64,000 nt of DNA from Lachnospiraceae bacterium (GCA_017938405.1 JAGBBP010000047.1:1-64000), one strand, 5' to 3'; shown: positions 38,475 through 46,556, numbered from the stretch's first letter. Numbers and translations are program-made. Notes: generated by a model from the letters alone, not told the origin.

Positions 38475-38846
38475 GCGTGCAGGCAAAGTGAGTATGCGAG
38501 CAAACTGCGTGAGCTTGCTCACTGGCAGTTGCGTAGTCATACGAGCGCGCCCACGACCGAGTGGCTTTGCCACGAGGTGTGGGTGAGATGCGAAGCACCG
38601 CCTGCACGCAGATACTTTCTTTTCATGGGCTTCGGATGAAGTCGTTCTAATTGTTTCGTGAAGTTTTTTAGAAAGGGACGCAACCGGTCTGACGCAACCT
38701 CCTTGTTGCGTGGCGCCCTCGCCCGGACGTCCTGTCCGGGCGTTGCTGTGGAAAGAATGAAACAAAAAGAACGACTAACATCCTGCGCAAAATTCAAAAA
38801 TCGCATGGATGCGCAACTCGTCCCCTAGTGACACAAAAGAAACGGG
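38463..38846. repeat. Large structured block with nested inverted repeats
   Basis: About 385 bp, GC-richer than its surroundings, with no plausible gene. Outer arms CCCGTTTCTTTTG (38463-38475) and CAAAAGAAACGGG (38834-38846). Domain A is closed by TGCGTGCAGGC (38474-38484) and GCCTGCACGCA (38600-38610). It holds hairpin GTATG..AACTGC-GTGAGC-TT-GCTCAC..GCAGTT..CATAC (38492-38542) and hairpin CCCAC..GTGGC-TTT-GCCAC..GTGGG (38550-38583), the latter with a GA/GA internal loop. Domain B is closed by AGTCGTTCT/AGAACGACT (38640-38648, 38768-38776) and holds ACGCAAC/GTTGCGT (38692-38711) and GCCCGGAC/GTCCGGGC (38721-38741). A last part (38801-38820) resembles the GGATGCGCA core of the two palindromic elements. 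It may be a mobile palindromic element or a structured RNA. Confidence 0.65.
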
Positions 38847-38918
38847 TAGATGCAGAAAAGGGTTAGACAGCCTTGTGGAAGAGCGGAGATATAGGTGGAA
38901 TGATTAAAGGTGTTGTGA

Positions 38919-38924
38919 TATAAT
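38919..38924 (+). promoter_or_regulatory. Extended -10 promoter of the small lipoprotein gene
   Basis: TATAAT at 38919-38924 preceded by TGA, giving an extended -10 (TGNTATAAT). The -35 region (TGGAAT, 38896-38901) is weak. It lies 37 bp before the ATG. Confidence 0.5.
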
Positions 38925-38960
38925 GGGGAGAGGAAAATCTTGAAGTTTACGGAGGGAAAT

Positions 38961-39374
38961 ATGAAGAGGATTTCGGTTGTTGTTTTACAATGTGTACTTT
39001 GCATGATATTTTGTTCGTGTGGAAATGATAGAACGGAATATTATGAGGAAAGAATCCGTTCATATGAAGCAATTGCTCAATATGCATTACAAAATTATGC
39101 TAGTCCGGATGGAAGTAGGGTGTGCGTTGAGTTGGACGACATTACAGATAACGGATTGTTACAAAGTGTATTGGTTGCAGAAGAACAATTTACATATATT
39201 TGGGTAGAAAATAGTGGTGTAATATTCTGGAATGATGAGACGAAAACATTAGGTCTTGTATATTCGGACAATGCAAAAAGTGCTGTAAAAGATATCGAAG
39301 AATGGTATAATGGTTTAGATAAAGAAAAAGTAAACAACAACTGCTATTTGATAGGACAGTTGAATGCTATTTGA
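38961..39374 (+). CDS. Small lipoprotein of unknown function
   Basis: A 137-residue protein not recognised. It has a signal peptide with lipobox CMIFCSC (lipid Cys about residue 19), then a soluble domain with mixed helix and strand (YYEERIRSYEAIAQYALQN, FTYIWVENSGVIFWNDE). The ATG at 38961 follows ACGGAGGG. Codon use is more AT-rich than the atp operon next door, consistent with recent acquisition. It stands alone between the structured block and a GNAT gene. Confidence 0.65.
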   Translation: MKRISVVVLQCVLCMIFCSCGNDRTEYYEERIRSYEAIAQYALQNYASPDGSRVCVELDDITDNGLLQSVLVAEEQFTYIWVENSGVIFWNDETKTLGLVYSDNAKSAVKDIEEWYNGLDKEKVNNNCYLIGQLNAI

Positions 39375-39402
39375 TAATAATATTCAGTTGTTAAAGGCTC
39401 AC

Positions 39403-39449
39403 CAAACTTTCAGTTTGTCTGAACGATAAACTTCCAATTTGTGCAGAAG
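39403..39449. repeat. Short palindromic repeat AAACTTYCRRTTTGT, two copies
   Basis: AAACTTTCAGTTTGT at 39404-39418 (within CAAACT-TTC-AGTTTG) and AAACTTCCAATTTGT at 39429-39443 lie in tandem before the GNAT gene. A third copy, AAACTTCCGGTTTGT at 41428-41442, follows the gene ending at 41424. After the first and third copies the similarity goes on (TCTGAACGATAA and TGGAGCGACAA-like). Confidence 0.5.
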
Positions 39450-39461
39450 GGAGCATACGAA

Positions 39462-39851
39462 ATGATATATAAATACAACGAAATTATATCAGCCAAAGCT
39501 TTATCGGATTTGCGTGAATCGGTAGGTTGGAACAGGATGGAAGAGGAGTATGGAAATCCGTTGCTTACATCCTATTATCATATTGCGGTTTATGAAAAAG
39601 ATAGCCTGATTGGGTTTATTGATTGTGTGTCAAACGGTGTGACAGATGCTTACATTCAGGATCTGATGGTTCATCCAGAGTATCAAGGGAAAGGGATAGG
39701 CACCGAATTGATGAATCAGATGATTGCATATCTGAAAGAAAAACGCATTTATATGATTTCTGTTGTTTATGAAGAAAGTTTAAAGCCGTTTTATGAGAAA
39801 TTCGGGTTCTATCAGATGCTTTGCGGACAAATGGAAACCTTTCGGAGTTAG
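39462..39851 (+). CDS. GNAT-family N-acetyltransferase
   Basis: A 129-residue acetyl-CoA-dependent acyltransferase. Motif A is present as IQDLMVHPEYQGKGIGTELM, whose QGKGIG binds the CoA pyrophosphate; the C-terminal PFYEKFGFYQ is motif B. The ATG at 39462 follows GAAGGGA. The acceptor is unknown. First of four GNAT genes in this accessory stretch. Confidence 0.85.
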   Translation: MIYKYNEIISAKALSDLRESVGWNRMEEEYGNPLLTSYYHIAVYEKDSLIGFIDCVSNGVTDAYIQDLMVHPEYQGKGIGTELMNQMIAYLKEKRIYMISVVYEESLKPFYEKFGFYQMLCGQMETFRS

Positions 39852-39880
39852 TTTGATGAGGATGGTCTTATGAGGAGGGT

Positions 39881-40312
39881 ATGATGCACAAAATTTTTGG
39901 AGTGAAAGAAAAAGCGGAATATACAGATCGGGAAGGGGCGTATCTGATTCCATTTTGTGGTAACTTGGTCGGTGTGATACAAACGTCGAAGGGCTATTTT
40001 CTCTTGGGTGGTGGATTGGAAGCAGGGGAGAGTCATTCGGCATGTATTGAACGAGAGTGTATGGAAGAAGCCGGGTATTTGTCTTTTGTGAAGGATAAAG
40101 TGTGTTCTGCGGAAGCCTATACTACCCATCCGACCATTCCGTATTTTCATCCGATTCAGACCTATTATTGCGGAGAGTTGCTTGAGAAAGTGGCAGAACC
40201 CACAGAAGAGGACCACAGGCTCTGCTGGATAGAATATGACCGGTTAAAAGGAAGATTGTTTGTTGAAATGCAGAATTGGGCGTTAGAGCAGGCGGCAGCG
40301 GTTGTTTTTTAA
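39881..40312 (+). CDS. NUDIX hydrolase
   Basis: A 143-residue pyrophosphohydrolase. The NUDIX box is GGGLEAGESHSACIERECME followed by EAGY, fitting Gx5Ex7REUxEExGU with the Mg2+-binding Glu residues. The substrate is unpredictable. The ATG codons at 39881 and 39884 both follow GAGGAGGG. The stop codon sits inside a perfect 32-bp palindrome. Confidence 0.88.
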   Translation: MMHKIFGVKEKAEYTDREGAYLIPFCGNLVGVIQTSKGYFLLGGGLEAGESHSACIERECMEEAGYLSFVKDKVCSAEAYTTHPTIPYFHPIQTYYCGELLEKVAEPTEEDHRLCWIEYDRLKGRLFVEMQNWALEQAAAVVF

Positions 40313-40338
40313 TTATGGCGAATTCGCCATAATTAAAA
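40307..40338. repeat. Perfect 32-bp palindrome over the NUDIX stop codon
   Basis: TTTTAATTATGGCGAA (40307-40322) is followed without a spacer by its exact complement at 40323-40338. The TAA stop (40310-40312) is inside. In RNA it would form a hairpin with A-rich and U-rich ends, able to act as a terminator on either strand. Confidence 0.75.
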
Positions 40339-40358
40339 CTGGGACAGGAGAAAAGCGG

Positions 40359-40427
40359 ATGGCTAAGATTACTGTAAAAGATACTGAAATCAATATTACG
40401 AAGATTAATGATGCAGATTATATTTAG
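40359..40427 (+). pseudogene. Remnant of a KilA-N domain gene (first 22 codons)
   Basis: A 22-codon frame, MAKITVKDTEINITKINDAD then YI and stop, with its own ribosome site CAGGAG. The peptide closely resembles the start of KilA-N-domain DNA-binding proteins, which continue ...DYISLTDIA; here the frame ends just after DYI. This is recalled from family sequences, not searched. The next gene's ribosome site overlaps the stop, so the rest of the KilA-N gene appears to have been replaced by the gene at 40438. Confidence 0.5.
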
Positions 40428-40437
40428 GGGGTACAGT

Positions 40438-41424
40438 ATGACAAAAGAGGAATTTCGGAAGCATGCATTAGCATTATATGAGTTTTGTGAGTATCCTGCT
40501 GTAAGATACAATATTTTGTTCTCATTATTAGATACCCCTTATGATGATAAAACATTGACAGAACTGCGTAAGGAATTTCTGAAAAGTGATATTGTGGAAG
40601 AAATGTATCGGTTGCAGGATGAATATGGCGGTTGGGGACCATTACGCTCCAAAGATTATTCCGTGAAAGCGAAAATACCAACATCTGTTACGGGTATTGA
40701 AAGATGCCGGTATATCGGTCTGACAGAAAAAGATCGAGACATTTTATTTATGGCAAAGGAATATTTGCTTTCCTTTTTGGATGGAACCACCAGGGAAAAA
40801 GTTTTTGAAAAGAATGAGCGTGCATTCCCTTGGCAACAGGCAATCGTATGTAATCTGCTGGAAGGTATTTCTCCGTACACGGCGGAATGTGACGATACCT
40901 ATAAGCAGTGGCATTATATTGCAAACAGAGCATATGACCGTGGTGAGTATTGTTATGAGGAAGATAAGGCTGCACAGCATGAAGTGTTTCTTACAAGAGA
41001 AGCCAGATTGGTACCTATGCAGAGCGAACTGATATTGAAACGTCGTGAACAGGTGTCGCCTGAGATAGAAGATGCAATGCTTCGTCATTTGGGCGGACAT
41101 GCAAGTGTTCATGGCTATTTCTGGGATAAAACACCTTACGATTTGCCGCAAGAGTTTCGGGATAATAAGATGCGACGTTGGTTTCACACATTCAACTATA
41201 TCAACCAATTTAAAGGGTCTAAGATTTACCTGGAAGGTTCAGTGAATTGGTTGCTGGAGCAAGCAGGAGAAAATGGTTTGTGGGACTGGGGCCCACAGGT
41301 GAAGGATCCATGGGGGTATTTTGGATACTTTTCCTGTAATCGCAGTTATGCACACAACCGGGTGGTAGATTGCAGTATGGAAATATTGAAGTTTTTGAAA
41401 GCATATTTAGACAATAATATGTAA
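40438..41424 (+). CDS. Uncharacterised 328-residue protein
   Basis: Not recognised. It is soluble and mostly helical, rich in aromatic residues and in repeated Gly-Trp motifs (EYGGWGPLRSKDY, ENGLWDWGPQ, PWGYFGYFS). This pattern recalls alpha/alpha-toroid enzymes such as terpene cyclase or prenyltransferase-like folds, but I see no DxDD or zinc motif. The ATG at 40438 follows AGGGGG. Codon use is AT-rich, like its neighbours. It follows the truncated KilA-N start and precedes the third copy of the AAACTTYC repeat. Confidence 0.6.
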   Translation: MTKEEFRKHALALYEFCEYPAVRYNILFSLLDTPYDDKTLTELRKEFLKSDIVEEMYRLQDEYGGWGPLRSKDYSVKAKIPTSVTGIERCRYIGLTEKDRDILFMAKEYLLSFLDGTTREKVFEKNERAFPWQQAIVCNLLEGISPYTAECDDTYKQWHYIANRAYDRGEYCYEEDKAAQHEVFLTREARLVPMQSELILKRREQVSPEIEDAMLRHLGGHASVHGYFWDKTPYDLPQEFRDNKMRRWFHTFNYINQFKGSKIYLEGSVNWLLEQAGENGLWDWGPQVKDPWGYFGYFSCNRSYAHNRVVDCSMEILKFLKAYLDNNM

Positions 41425-41514
41425 TGTAAACTTCCGGTTTGTTGGAGCGACAAGGATGTAATTTGATGAGTTCTGCGTGGCTTGTAAAATCTATATTTAA
41501 AGGACAAAACAACA

Positions 41515-42012
41515 ATGGGAAAACAGATAATATTGCTGAATGGTTCTTCCAGCAGTGGGAAATCTACGCTGGCAAAAGTATTACAACATTTGATAGAAGA
41601 AAAAAGAAGTGAAACAAACGAAATTGTTTCCATAGATGATTTTCTTAAGATGACAACAGAAGAGGTAATATACGAAGATGACGTGTTTGAGATTTCCGGT
41701 TCTCTTTGTAAAAAAGTCATGCAAGTGTTTGACGAAAACAAGGGTGTGATTATTGACCATGTGATTACCAGTGAGCGGATTTTCAATCAATTAAAGGAGA
41801 CGGTGAGCCCCAATCGTTTATGGTTGGTAAATGTAACATGTCCTTTGGAAATCATTCGAAAAAGGGAGCAAGAGCGAGGAAACCGGTGCCCGGGTTCTGC
41901 CGAAGCATCGTATACTTATTTGTTTCCGAAAGAGGGGTATGACTTAGCGGTGGATACCCATTTTATGACGTTATCAGAATGTGCAAATAAGATTTATGAG
42001 ATGATATTTTAG
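41515..42012 (+). CDS. P-loop kinase of the chloramphenicol-phosphotransferase-like (CPT) family
   Basis: A 165-residue nucleotide kinase-like protein. The Walker A motif is NGSSSSGKSTLAK (about 9-21), an Asp pair lies in VSIDDFL, and a lid-like segment RKREQERGNRCPGSAEAS follows. CPT proteins of Streptomyces phosphorylate chloramphenicol, but most relatives are of unknown function; resistance should not be assumed. Single gene, accessory region. Confidence 0.75.
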   Translation: MGKQIILLNGSSSSGKSTLAKVLQHLIEEKRSETNEIVSIDDFLKMTTEEVIYEDDVFEISGSLCKKVMQVFDENKGVIIDHVITSERIFNQLKETVSPNRLWLVNVTCPLEIIRKREQERGNRCPGSAEASYTYLFPKEGYDLAVDTHFMTLSECANKIYEMIF

Positions 42013-42057
42013 GTGAGAGGATAACAAAATAGTGGCTAGTTGTAATTTGTTGACCGC

Positions 42058-42086
42058 AAATTCATTCGACAGTGTCGAATGAATTT
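42058..42086. repeat. Perfect 13-bp inverted repeat before a GNAT gene
   Basis: AAATTCATTCGAC (42058-42070) and GTCGAATGAATTT (42074-42086) with an AGT centre, 37 bp before the next start codon. No U-tract follows. Similar in form to the other isolated palindromes of this region. Confidence 0.65.
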
Positions 42087-42122
42087 AAATCGAAAGAGCT
42101 TTTGAAGGGGAATACATTTTAA

Positions 42123-42761
42123 ATGACAAATTCAATTTATTTTGAAACCGAGCGAATGATAGTGCGTGCGTGGCAACTGGAGGATATTACCGGACTTTAT
42201 AAAGTGATGTCTGATGTCCGCGCACATACCTATACCAAAGACAAAAATAATCCGTGGGATAGAGAGAGAACGGAAAAGTACATTCGTTTCATGATAGAAA
42301 AAGATTTTAATACGTTGGATAATTATCATGGAGCAGTCATAGAGAAAACGACAAACCAAGTAATCGGGTTGTGTGGATTAAATCCATATAAAGAGAAAGA
42401 ACCTGAAATTGAATGGAAGTTAGGCGTGCCTTTTTGGGGCAAAGGCTATGCCACCGAACTTGGGAAGCAAATGATAAAAGAAGCATTTGCCGGTACGAAT
42501 GTTAAGGGAATCTATGGAATGGTGCAGCCGGGAAATGCGGCATCCAAAAGGGTGTTAGAGAAGATTGGGATGGAGTATATAGGAAATCAAGTGTTTCGAG
42601 ATTGCGAGGATGAGTTTTATTATATATCAAATCCATGTTGGCTTGCGGAAGCAAAGAATGCGTTTTATGCATTGCGAGAACAGGTAGCGGATTTGCCGGA
42701 GATGCCGTTGGAGGAGATTAATGCCGAGATTAAGGCAGCCAGAGCAGAAAGAAAAAGGTAA
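42123..42761 (+). CDS. GNAT-family N-acetyltransferase, RimJ/RimL-like
   Basis: A 212-residue protein. It starts FETERMIVRAWQLEDITGLY, the usual opening of RimJ/L-type acetyltransferases, and has the CoA-binding stretch LGVPFWGKGYATELGKQMI and the NAASKRVLEKIGM motif. The C-terminal 50 residues form a helical extension beyond the family length. Acceptor unknown. It ends before a good terminator. Confidence 0.85.
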   Translation: MTNSIYFETERMIVRAWQLEDITGLYKVMSDVRAHTYTKDKNNPWDRERTEKYIRFMIEKDFNTLDNYHGAVIEKTTNQVIGLCGLNPYKEKEPEIEWKLGVPFWGKGYATELGKQMIKEAFAGTNVKGIYGMVQPGNAASKRVLEKIGMEYIGNQVFRDCEDEFYYISNPCWLAEAKNAFYALREQVADLPEMPLEEINAEIKAARAERKR

Positions 42762-42777
42762 GTTTAGAAGAATATAC

Positions 42778-42814
42778 AAGGCAACTGGGGGCTTCCGGTT
42801 GCCTTGTTTGTTTT
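42778..42814 (+). terminator. Intrinsic terminator after the RimJ-like gene
   Basis: AAGGCAAC (42778-42785) pairs with GTTGCCTT (42798-42805), extended by T-G and GG/CC pairs inside, followed by TTGTTTGTTTT. Confidence 0.85.
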
Positions 42815-42815
42815 G

Positions 42816-42882
42816 GATTTCACATTATTATTAATAAAAATGTGTTTGAAATCACACTTTTATTAATAATAATGTAGAAATC
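42816..42882. repeat. 67-bp near-perfect inverted repeat (MITE-like hairpin)
   Basis: GATTTCACATTATTATTAAT (from 42816) and its near complement ending GAAATC at 42882 match over about 28 bp per arm with one bulge and one mismatch. Both ends carry GATTTC/GAAATC, and the centre again holds GAAATC. It is AT-rich, lies between a terminator and the next gene, and codes for nothing. Confidence 0.7.
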
Positions 42883-42929
42883 GATGGATGTGTGATATAA
42901 TGAGATTAGTTTTTGGGGGAGGCAACGCT

Positions 42930-43361
42930 ATGGATTACATAATAAAAGAAGAACGCTTAACTGCAACGGAATATATCGAGTTTTTGAGGCACACGGATTT
43001 GGGTTCACAGTATCCGAAAGAACGGTTTGAAGAACGAATAGAGACGTTAGTGAAGAAAGCTTCTATCAGTCTTGTTGCACGGAATGAAGAAAATGAGATC
43101 ATAGGAGTATGTTTCGGAATCACCGATTTTGCATATTGGCTTTTTATCACCGATCTGGGTGTGGTTCGCGAATGTACGGGACAAGGAATCGGAAAAGCAT
43201 TGGTTCGCAAGTTGCACGAGCTGGCAGGTGGAGAAGAAAACATCATAATGTACACTTGTGCGAATGAAAATGCGATTCCTTTTTATGAAAAAATCGGAAT
43301 GAGAAAGCCGGATGATGTTATGGTATATAACCATGTGGAATGGACGGATTTTGTGGTGTAA
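42930..43361 (+). CDS. GNAT-family N-acetyltransferase
   Basis: A 143-residue acetyltransferase. Motif A is LGVVRECTGQGIGKALVRKL and motif B is NENAIPFYEKIGM. The ATG at 42930 follows GGGGGAGGC; the in-frame upstream ATG at 42888 lacks a ribosome site. It is closely followed by a phosphatase gene (18 bp), starting a small operon. Confidence 0.87.
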   Translation: MDYIIKEERLTATEYIEFLRHTDLGSQYPKERFEERIETLVKKASISLVARNEENEIIGVCFGITDFAYWLFITDLGVVRECTGQGIGKALVRKLHELAGGEENIIMYTCANENAIPFYEKIGMRKPDDVMVYNHVEWTDFVV

Positions 43362-43379
43362 AATATGCAGGAGAACGGT

Positions 43380-43922
43380 ATGACAGAATTTATTATGGTA
43401 AGGCACGGAGAACCGGACTACAGCGTAGTAGAGGATTGGGCCGGTATTGCCGTGGCAAAGAATTTCGCCCCCCTGACAGAACAGGGGGCCAATCAGATAC
43501 AGGAGACCATTGAGGTGTTACGGGAGGAGAAGGCACAGATTATTTTATCCTCGCCTTTTACCAGGTGCATGCAAGGGGCCTGCATGATGTCCAAGGAATT
43601 AGGTCTGGATGTAAAGGTGGAGCATGGCTTGTATGAATGGCAGCTGGATAAAACCCATTCTGTTAGGGCAAAGCTCCGTGAGAAGTTTCTTTTATGGCAA
43701 TTTAATCATAGGAAGTGGAATCGTTTTCGTAAGTGGGAACATCCGGATACCGTAAAGGAACGGGTGCTAAAAGTATTTGATAAGTATCTTTCATATGACA
43801 AGGTAATTGTTTCCTGCCATGCCATGATGATTTTATATACTTTAGGGGATGAAATCCCGACACAATACGGTCAGATTCGTAGAATTCGATACGACGGGAA
43901 TACGTTACAGGAGGTACGATGA
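43380..43922 (+). CDS. Histidine phosphatase family protein
   Basis: A 180-residue phosphoglycerate-mutase-type phosphatase. The phospho-accepting His is in MVRHGEPD (RHG motif, about residue 9), followed by SSPFTRCMQGA (Arg), the acidic EWQLDKT and the second His in VSCHAMMIL. The ATG at 43380 follows CAGGAG at normal distance. It overlaps the HD gene by 4 bp (ATGA). Substrate unknown. Confidence 0.85.
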   Translation: MTEFIMVRHGEPDYSVVEDWAGIAVAKNFAPLTEQGANQIQETIEVLREEKAQIILSSPFTRCMQGACMMSKELGLDVKVEHGLYEWQLDKTHSVRAKLREKFLLWQFNHRKWNRFRKWEHPDTVKERVLKVFDKYLSYDKVIVSCHAMMILYTLGDEIPTQYGQIRRIRYDGNTLQEVR

Positions 43923-44635
43923 GGTTGTTTAAGAATAAAAAAGAAGCAAAACGATTCAAGAAGATATTGAAAGGCTATGCGTCGGGTGGAAATCCAGTAT
44001 CTGCTACCCACTCTTTTGTAAAGGATTTTCTGAATCCGCAACCGGACCGTTATGATTTGACGTATCGGTATGAGCATTCCCTGCGCGTGGCTCTTTGGGG
44101 GAAACGGATTGCAGAGGCGGAGGGCTGGGATAGTGAGCCTTTGGTAATGGCGTGTCTTTTGCACGATACAGGTTATCCTTTTTGTGAAACCATGGAGGAG
44201 TGGAACATGCACCCTACATACGGCGCAGAGGTGGCGCGATTGTTTTTGGAGAAAATCGGCTATGACGAGGAACTGACGGAGCGTATTTGTCAGGCCATCC
44301 GAATTCACGATAAATGGAATGATGTGCCGGAGGATGCCACGCCTTTTGAACTGAGCGTCCGGGATGCGGATGATTTGGACCGTTTTGATATTATGCGTGT
44401 TTGTATGATCGGGCGGAGTGATATCGGGGAGCGCAGCGCCCGAGAATTAATCGAAGTTTGTGAGAACCGTCAGCGGACATTGACGGACTGGCAGGATAGA
44501 ATCTGCGGTACGGATGTCGCGAAAGCCTTTTGGGAAGAGAAGCTACAGATGAGAAGGCAGTTTTACGAAGCCTTGCAGGCGGAGATGCAGGGGACATTGG
44601 AGATGGAAGATTTTTTGAAGAAGGAACAGAGGTAA
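43919..44635 (+). CDS. HD-domain phosphohydrolase
   Basis: A 238-residue protein with the HD metal site: YEHSLRVALW (His), CLLHDTGYPF (HD pair), HPTYGAE and the distal Asp in RDADDLDRFD. Members cleave nucleotides or cyclic nucleotides; the substrate here is not known. Translationally coupled to the upstream phosphatase, so the two may act in one pathway. Confidence 0.85.
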   Translation: MRLFKNKKEAKRFKKILKGYASGGNPVSATHSFVKDFLNPQPDRYDLTYRYEHSLRVALWGKRIAEAEGWDSEPLVMACLLHDTGYPFCETMEEWNMHPTYGAEVARLFLEKIGYDEELTERICQAIRIHDKWNDVPEDATPFELSVRDADDLDRFDIMRVCMIGRSDIGERSARELIEVCENRQRTLTDWQDRICGTDVAKAFWEEKLQMRRQFYEALQAEMQGTLEMEDFLKKEQR

Positions 44636-44658
44636 CTTAGGATTTGAGAGGTGACGAA

Positions 44659-45165
44659 ATGTTATACAGACTTCCGAAAATGAATGATAAACGCATCTTG
44701 CAGGAATACATGCAGGAGCACTACGACAAAGAAGAAACCGGCATCAGTGCAAGCCATGGATTACCGGCTTCCGAGTATGCCGACTGGGTAGAAAAGATAC
44801 AAAGAAGCGCTTCCGTCGGGGAAGAAGGATGGGGCAGATACTTGTTGTATCTTTGCTTTGAAAATGACAAACTCATCGGCTTATTAAGCATCCGGTATGA
44901 GTTGCCCCAAAATCTTACGGAAGAAATCGGTGATATCGGGTATGGAGTAAGACCGTCCGAACGAAATAAAGGGTATGCTACCGCTATGCTTCGTTATGCA
45001 TTGTCTGTCTGCAAAGAGAAGGGAAAGGACAAGGTGTTGCTTGGGTGCTATAAGGACAACCTGCCATCCGTAGCTGTTATCAAAAAGTGTGGCGGAGTGC
45101 TTGTGGCAGAAAACGATAACTATAACGAAGGCAGAATCAGTCAATACTATGAGATAAAGTTGTAA
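44659..45165 (+). CDS. GNAT-family N-acetyltransferase
   Basis: A 168-residue acetyltransferase with IGYGVRPSERNKGYATAMLR (CoA loop) and the NLPSVAVIKKCGG motif. The ATG at 44659 follows GAGAGGTG; the TTG at 44644 is upstream of that site. Similar in form to clostridial and bacillary acetyltransferases annotated only as GNAT. Confidence 0.85.
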   Translation: MLYRLPKMNDKRILQEYMQEHYDKEETGISASHGLPASEYADWVEKIQRSASVGEEGWGRYLLYLCFENDKLIGLLSIRYELPQNLTEEIGDIGYGVRPSERNKGYATAMLRYALSVCKEKGKDKVLLGCYKDNLPSVAVIKKCGGVLVAENDNYNEGRISQYYEIKL

Positions 45166-45197
45166 ATTACCGATTCTTGTTTAAAGGAAGGGCATTT

Positions 45198-46061
45198 ATG
45201 AAAAAGAAGATTGTTCATGAAATAAAAAGCTTACTCTTAATTACGGTAGCAACACTGATCTACGCCGTAGGAATCAGTTTGTTTTTGGACCCGAATCAGT
45301 TAGCTCCGGGAGGGGTTACCGGTATTGCGGTGATTTTGAATCGTCTGGTAGAGATTGAGACCGGTACCTTATACTTTTTGCTGAATTTGCCTCTTGTTTT
45401 GCTTGGAATTTGGAAGTTTGGGATTCGTTTCATTGCAAAAACCGCTTATGCCATTTTGTTGGTATCTGTGTTTACAAACCTGTTAAGTCCCATCGGGGCA
45501 TTGACGGATGATTTGCTGATTGCGGGTGTCATCGGAGGGATTCTGATTGCTATTGGAGTGGGATTGATTTTCAGAGCCGGTGCCACAACCGGCGGTACCG
45601 ACATTATTGTGAAAATTCTCCGCCGGAAATATCGTCATTTGAAAACCGGGTTTCTGTTTCTGTGCACGGACATTTTGATTGTGAGTCTTTCTGCCCTGGT
45701 GTTCAAAAACATCGAGGTTGCATTCTATGCTTTGTTGACAGTGGTGGTCTGCGGAAAGGCATTGGATTATGTGCTGTATGGCGGAGATGTGGCGAAAATG
45801 TTGTTTATCATTACGGAAAGACCGGAGGAAATCGGAGCCCGTTTGATGGCAGAGCTTGATGTTGGCGTGACCTACTTGCAGGGACAGGGAGGCTTTACCG
45901 GAAAGGAAAAGAGAGTGGTATTTACGATGGTTCCGAATCGTTTGGGAGCGGTAGTCCGGGACATTGTAAAGCATGAAGATCCGGTGGCGTTTATGGTTGT
46001 GACAAGTGCCAATGAGATTTTTGGAGAAGGATATAAGGATATTTTTAAGGAAGAGATATAG
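45198..46061 (+). CDS. YitT-family membrane protein
   Basis: A 287-residue protein with five to six spans: LLLITVATLIYAVGISLF, then DPNQLAPGGVTGIAVILN and RAGATTGGTDIIVKILRRK, the conserved YitT signature. The C-terminal DUF2179 domain (about 220-287: LDVGVTYLQGQGGFTGKEKR) is cytoplasmic and may bind a ligand. Transport role unproven. The ATG at 45198 follows AAAGGAAGGG. Confidence 0.88.
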   Translation: MKKKIVHEIKSLLLITVATLIYAVGISLFLDPNQLAPGGVTGIAVILNRLVEIETGTLYFLLNLPLVLLGIWKFGIRFIAKTAYAILLVSVFTNLLSPIGALTDDLLIAGVIGGILIAIGVGLIFRAGATTGGTDIIVKILRRKYRHLKTGFLFLCTDILIVSLSALVFKNIEVAFYALLTVVVCGKALDYVLYGGDVAKMLFIITERPEEIGARLMAELDVGVTYLQGQGGFTGKEKRVVFTMVPNRLGAVVRDIVKHEDPVAFMVVTSANEIFGEGYKDIFKEEI

Positions 46062-46073
46062 AGGGGCGAAACT

Positions 46074-46544
46074 ATGATTCATGTAAATGTTAGAGGTATC
46101 GTTGTCAGACAATCGGAGAACGGAAAGCAGTTACTGATTCAGTTACGAAAAAGAGCGGGAGAACCGGAAAGTTACGAACTACCCGGCGGCAGAATCAACG
46201 AGTATGAGAAAATGTTGGACGGTTTGAGAAGAGAAATTATGGAGGAAACCGGTTTGACAGTGGAAATGATTCATGGCGAGCAGGATTCCGTGATTACAAC
46301 GGGCAGGAGCTTTTCTATGGAGTGTATTAAACCCTATGCTTCCTATCAGACCATAGAAGGGCCTGTAGATTCCTTTGGTGTTTATTTTCTTTGTGAGGCG
46401 GAAGGAGAACCCCAAAGGGAAGGCGATGACAGCGCAGATGTGCATTGGGCGGGGTTCACGGAAGTTCGAACGCTGATTAACGAGAAAAGGTTTTCGGAAA
46501 TCGATTTGCCTGCGGTGTTGATGTTTTTACGGGATGAAAATTAG
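46074..46544 (+). CDS. NUDIX hydrolase
   Basis: A 156-residue pyrophosphohydrolase; NUDIX box GGRINEYEKMLDGLRREIME followed by ETGL. Its N-terminus IHVNVRGIVVR is like ADP-ribose or nucleotide-sugar NUDIX enzymes, but the substrate is not certain. It lies 12 bp behind yitT and 12 bp before the HAD gene, probably one operon. Confidence 0.88.
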   Translation: MIHVNVRGIVVRQSENGKQLLIQLRKRAGEPESYELPGGRINEYEKMLDGLRREIMEETGLTVEMIHGEQDSVITTGRSFSMECIKPYASYQTIEGPVDSFGVYFLCEAEGEPQREGDDSADVHWAGFTEVRTLINEKRFSEIDLPAVLMFLRDEN

Positions 46545-46556
46545 GGAGATAAGGAA

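Noticed and set aside
38424..38806. Minus-strand open frames of 85-113 codons in the structured block after atpC
   Set aside because: They read through hairpin arms, have no ribosome sites and give Arg/Pro/His-rich peptides without any known motif; the palindromes explain the open frames.
41515..42012. Chloramphenicol resistance gene
   Set aside because: The CPT-like P-loop fold is shared by many kinases of unknown substrate; sequence alone does not support resistance.
38961..43361. Integron cassette array
   Set aside because: Small co-oriented genes with intervening palindromes suggested one, but I found no RYYYAAC/GTTRRRY attC core pairs and no integrase gene.
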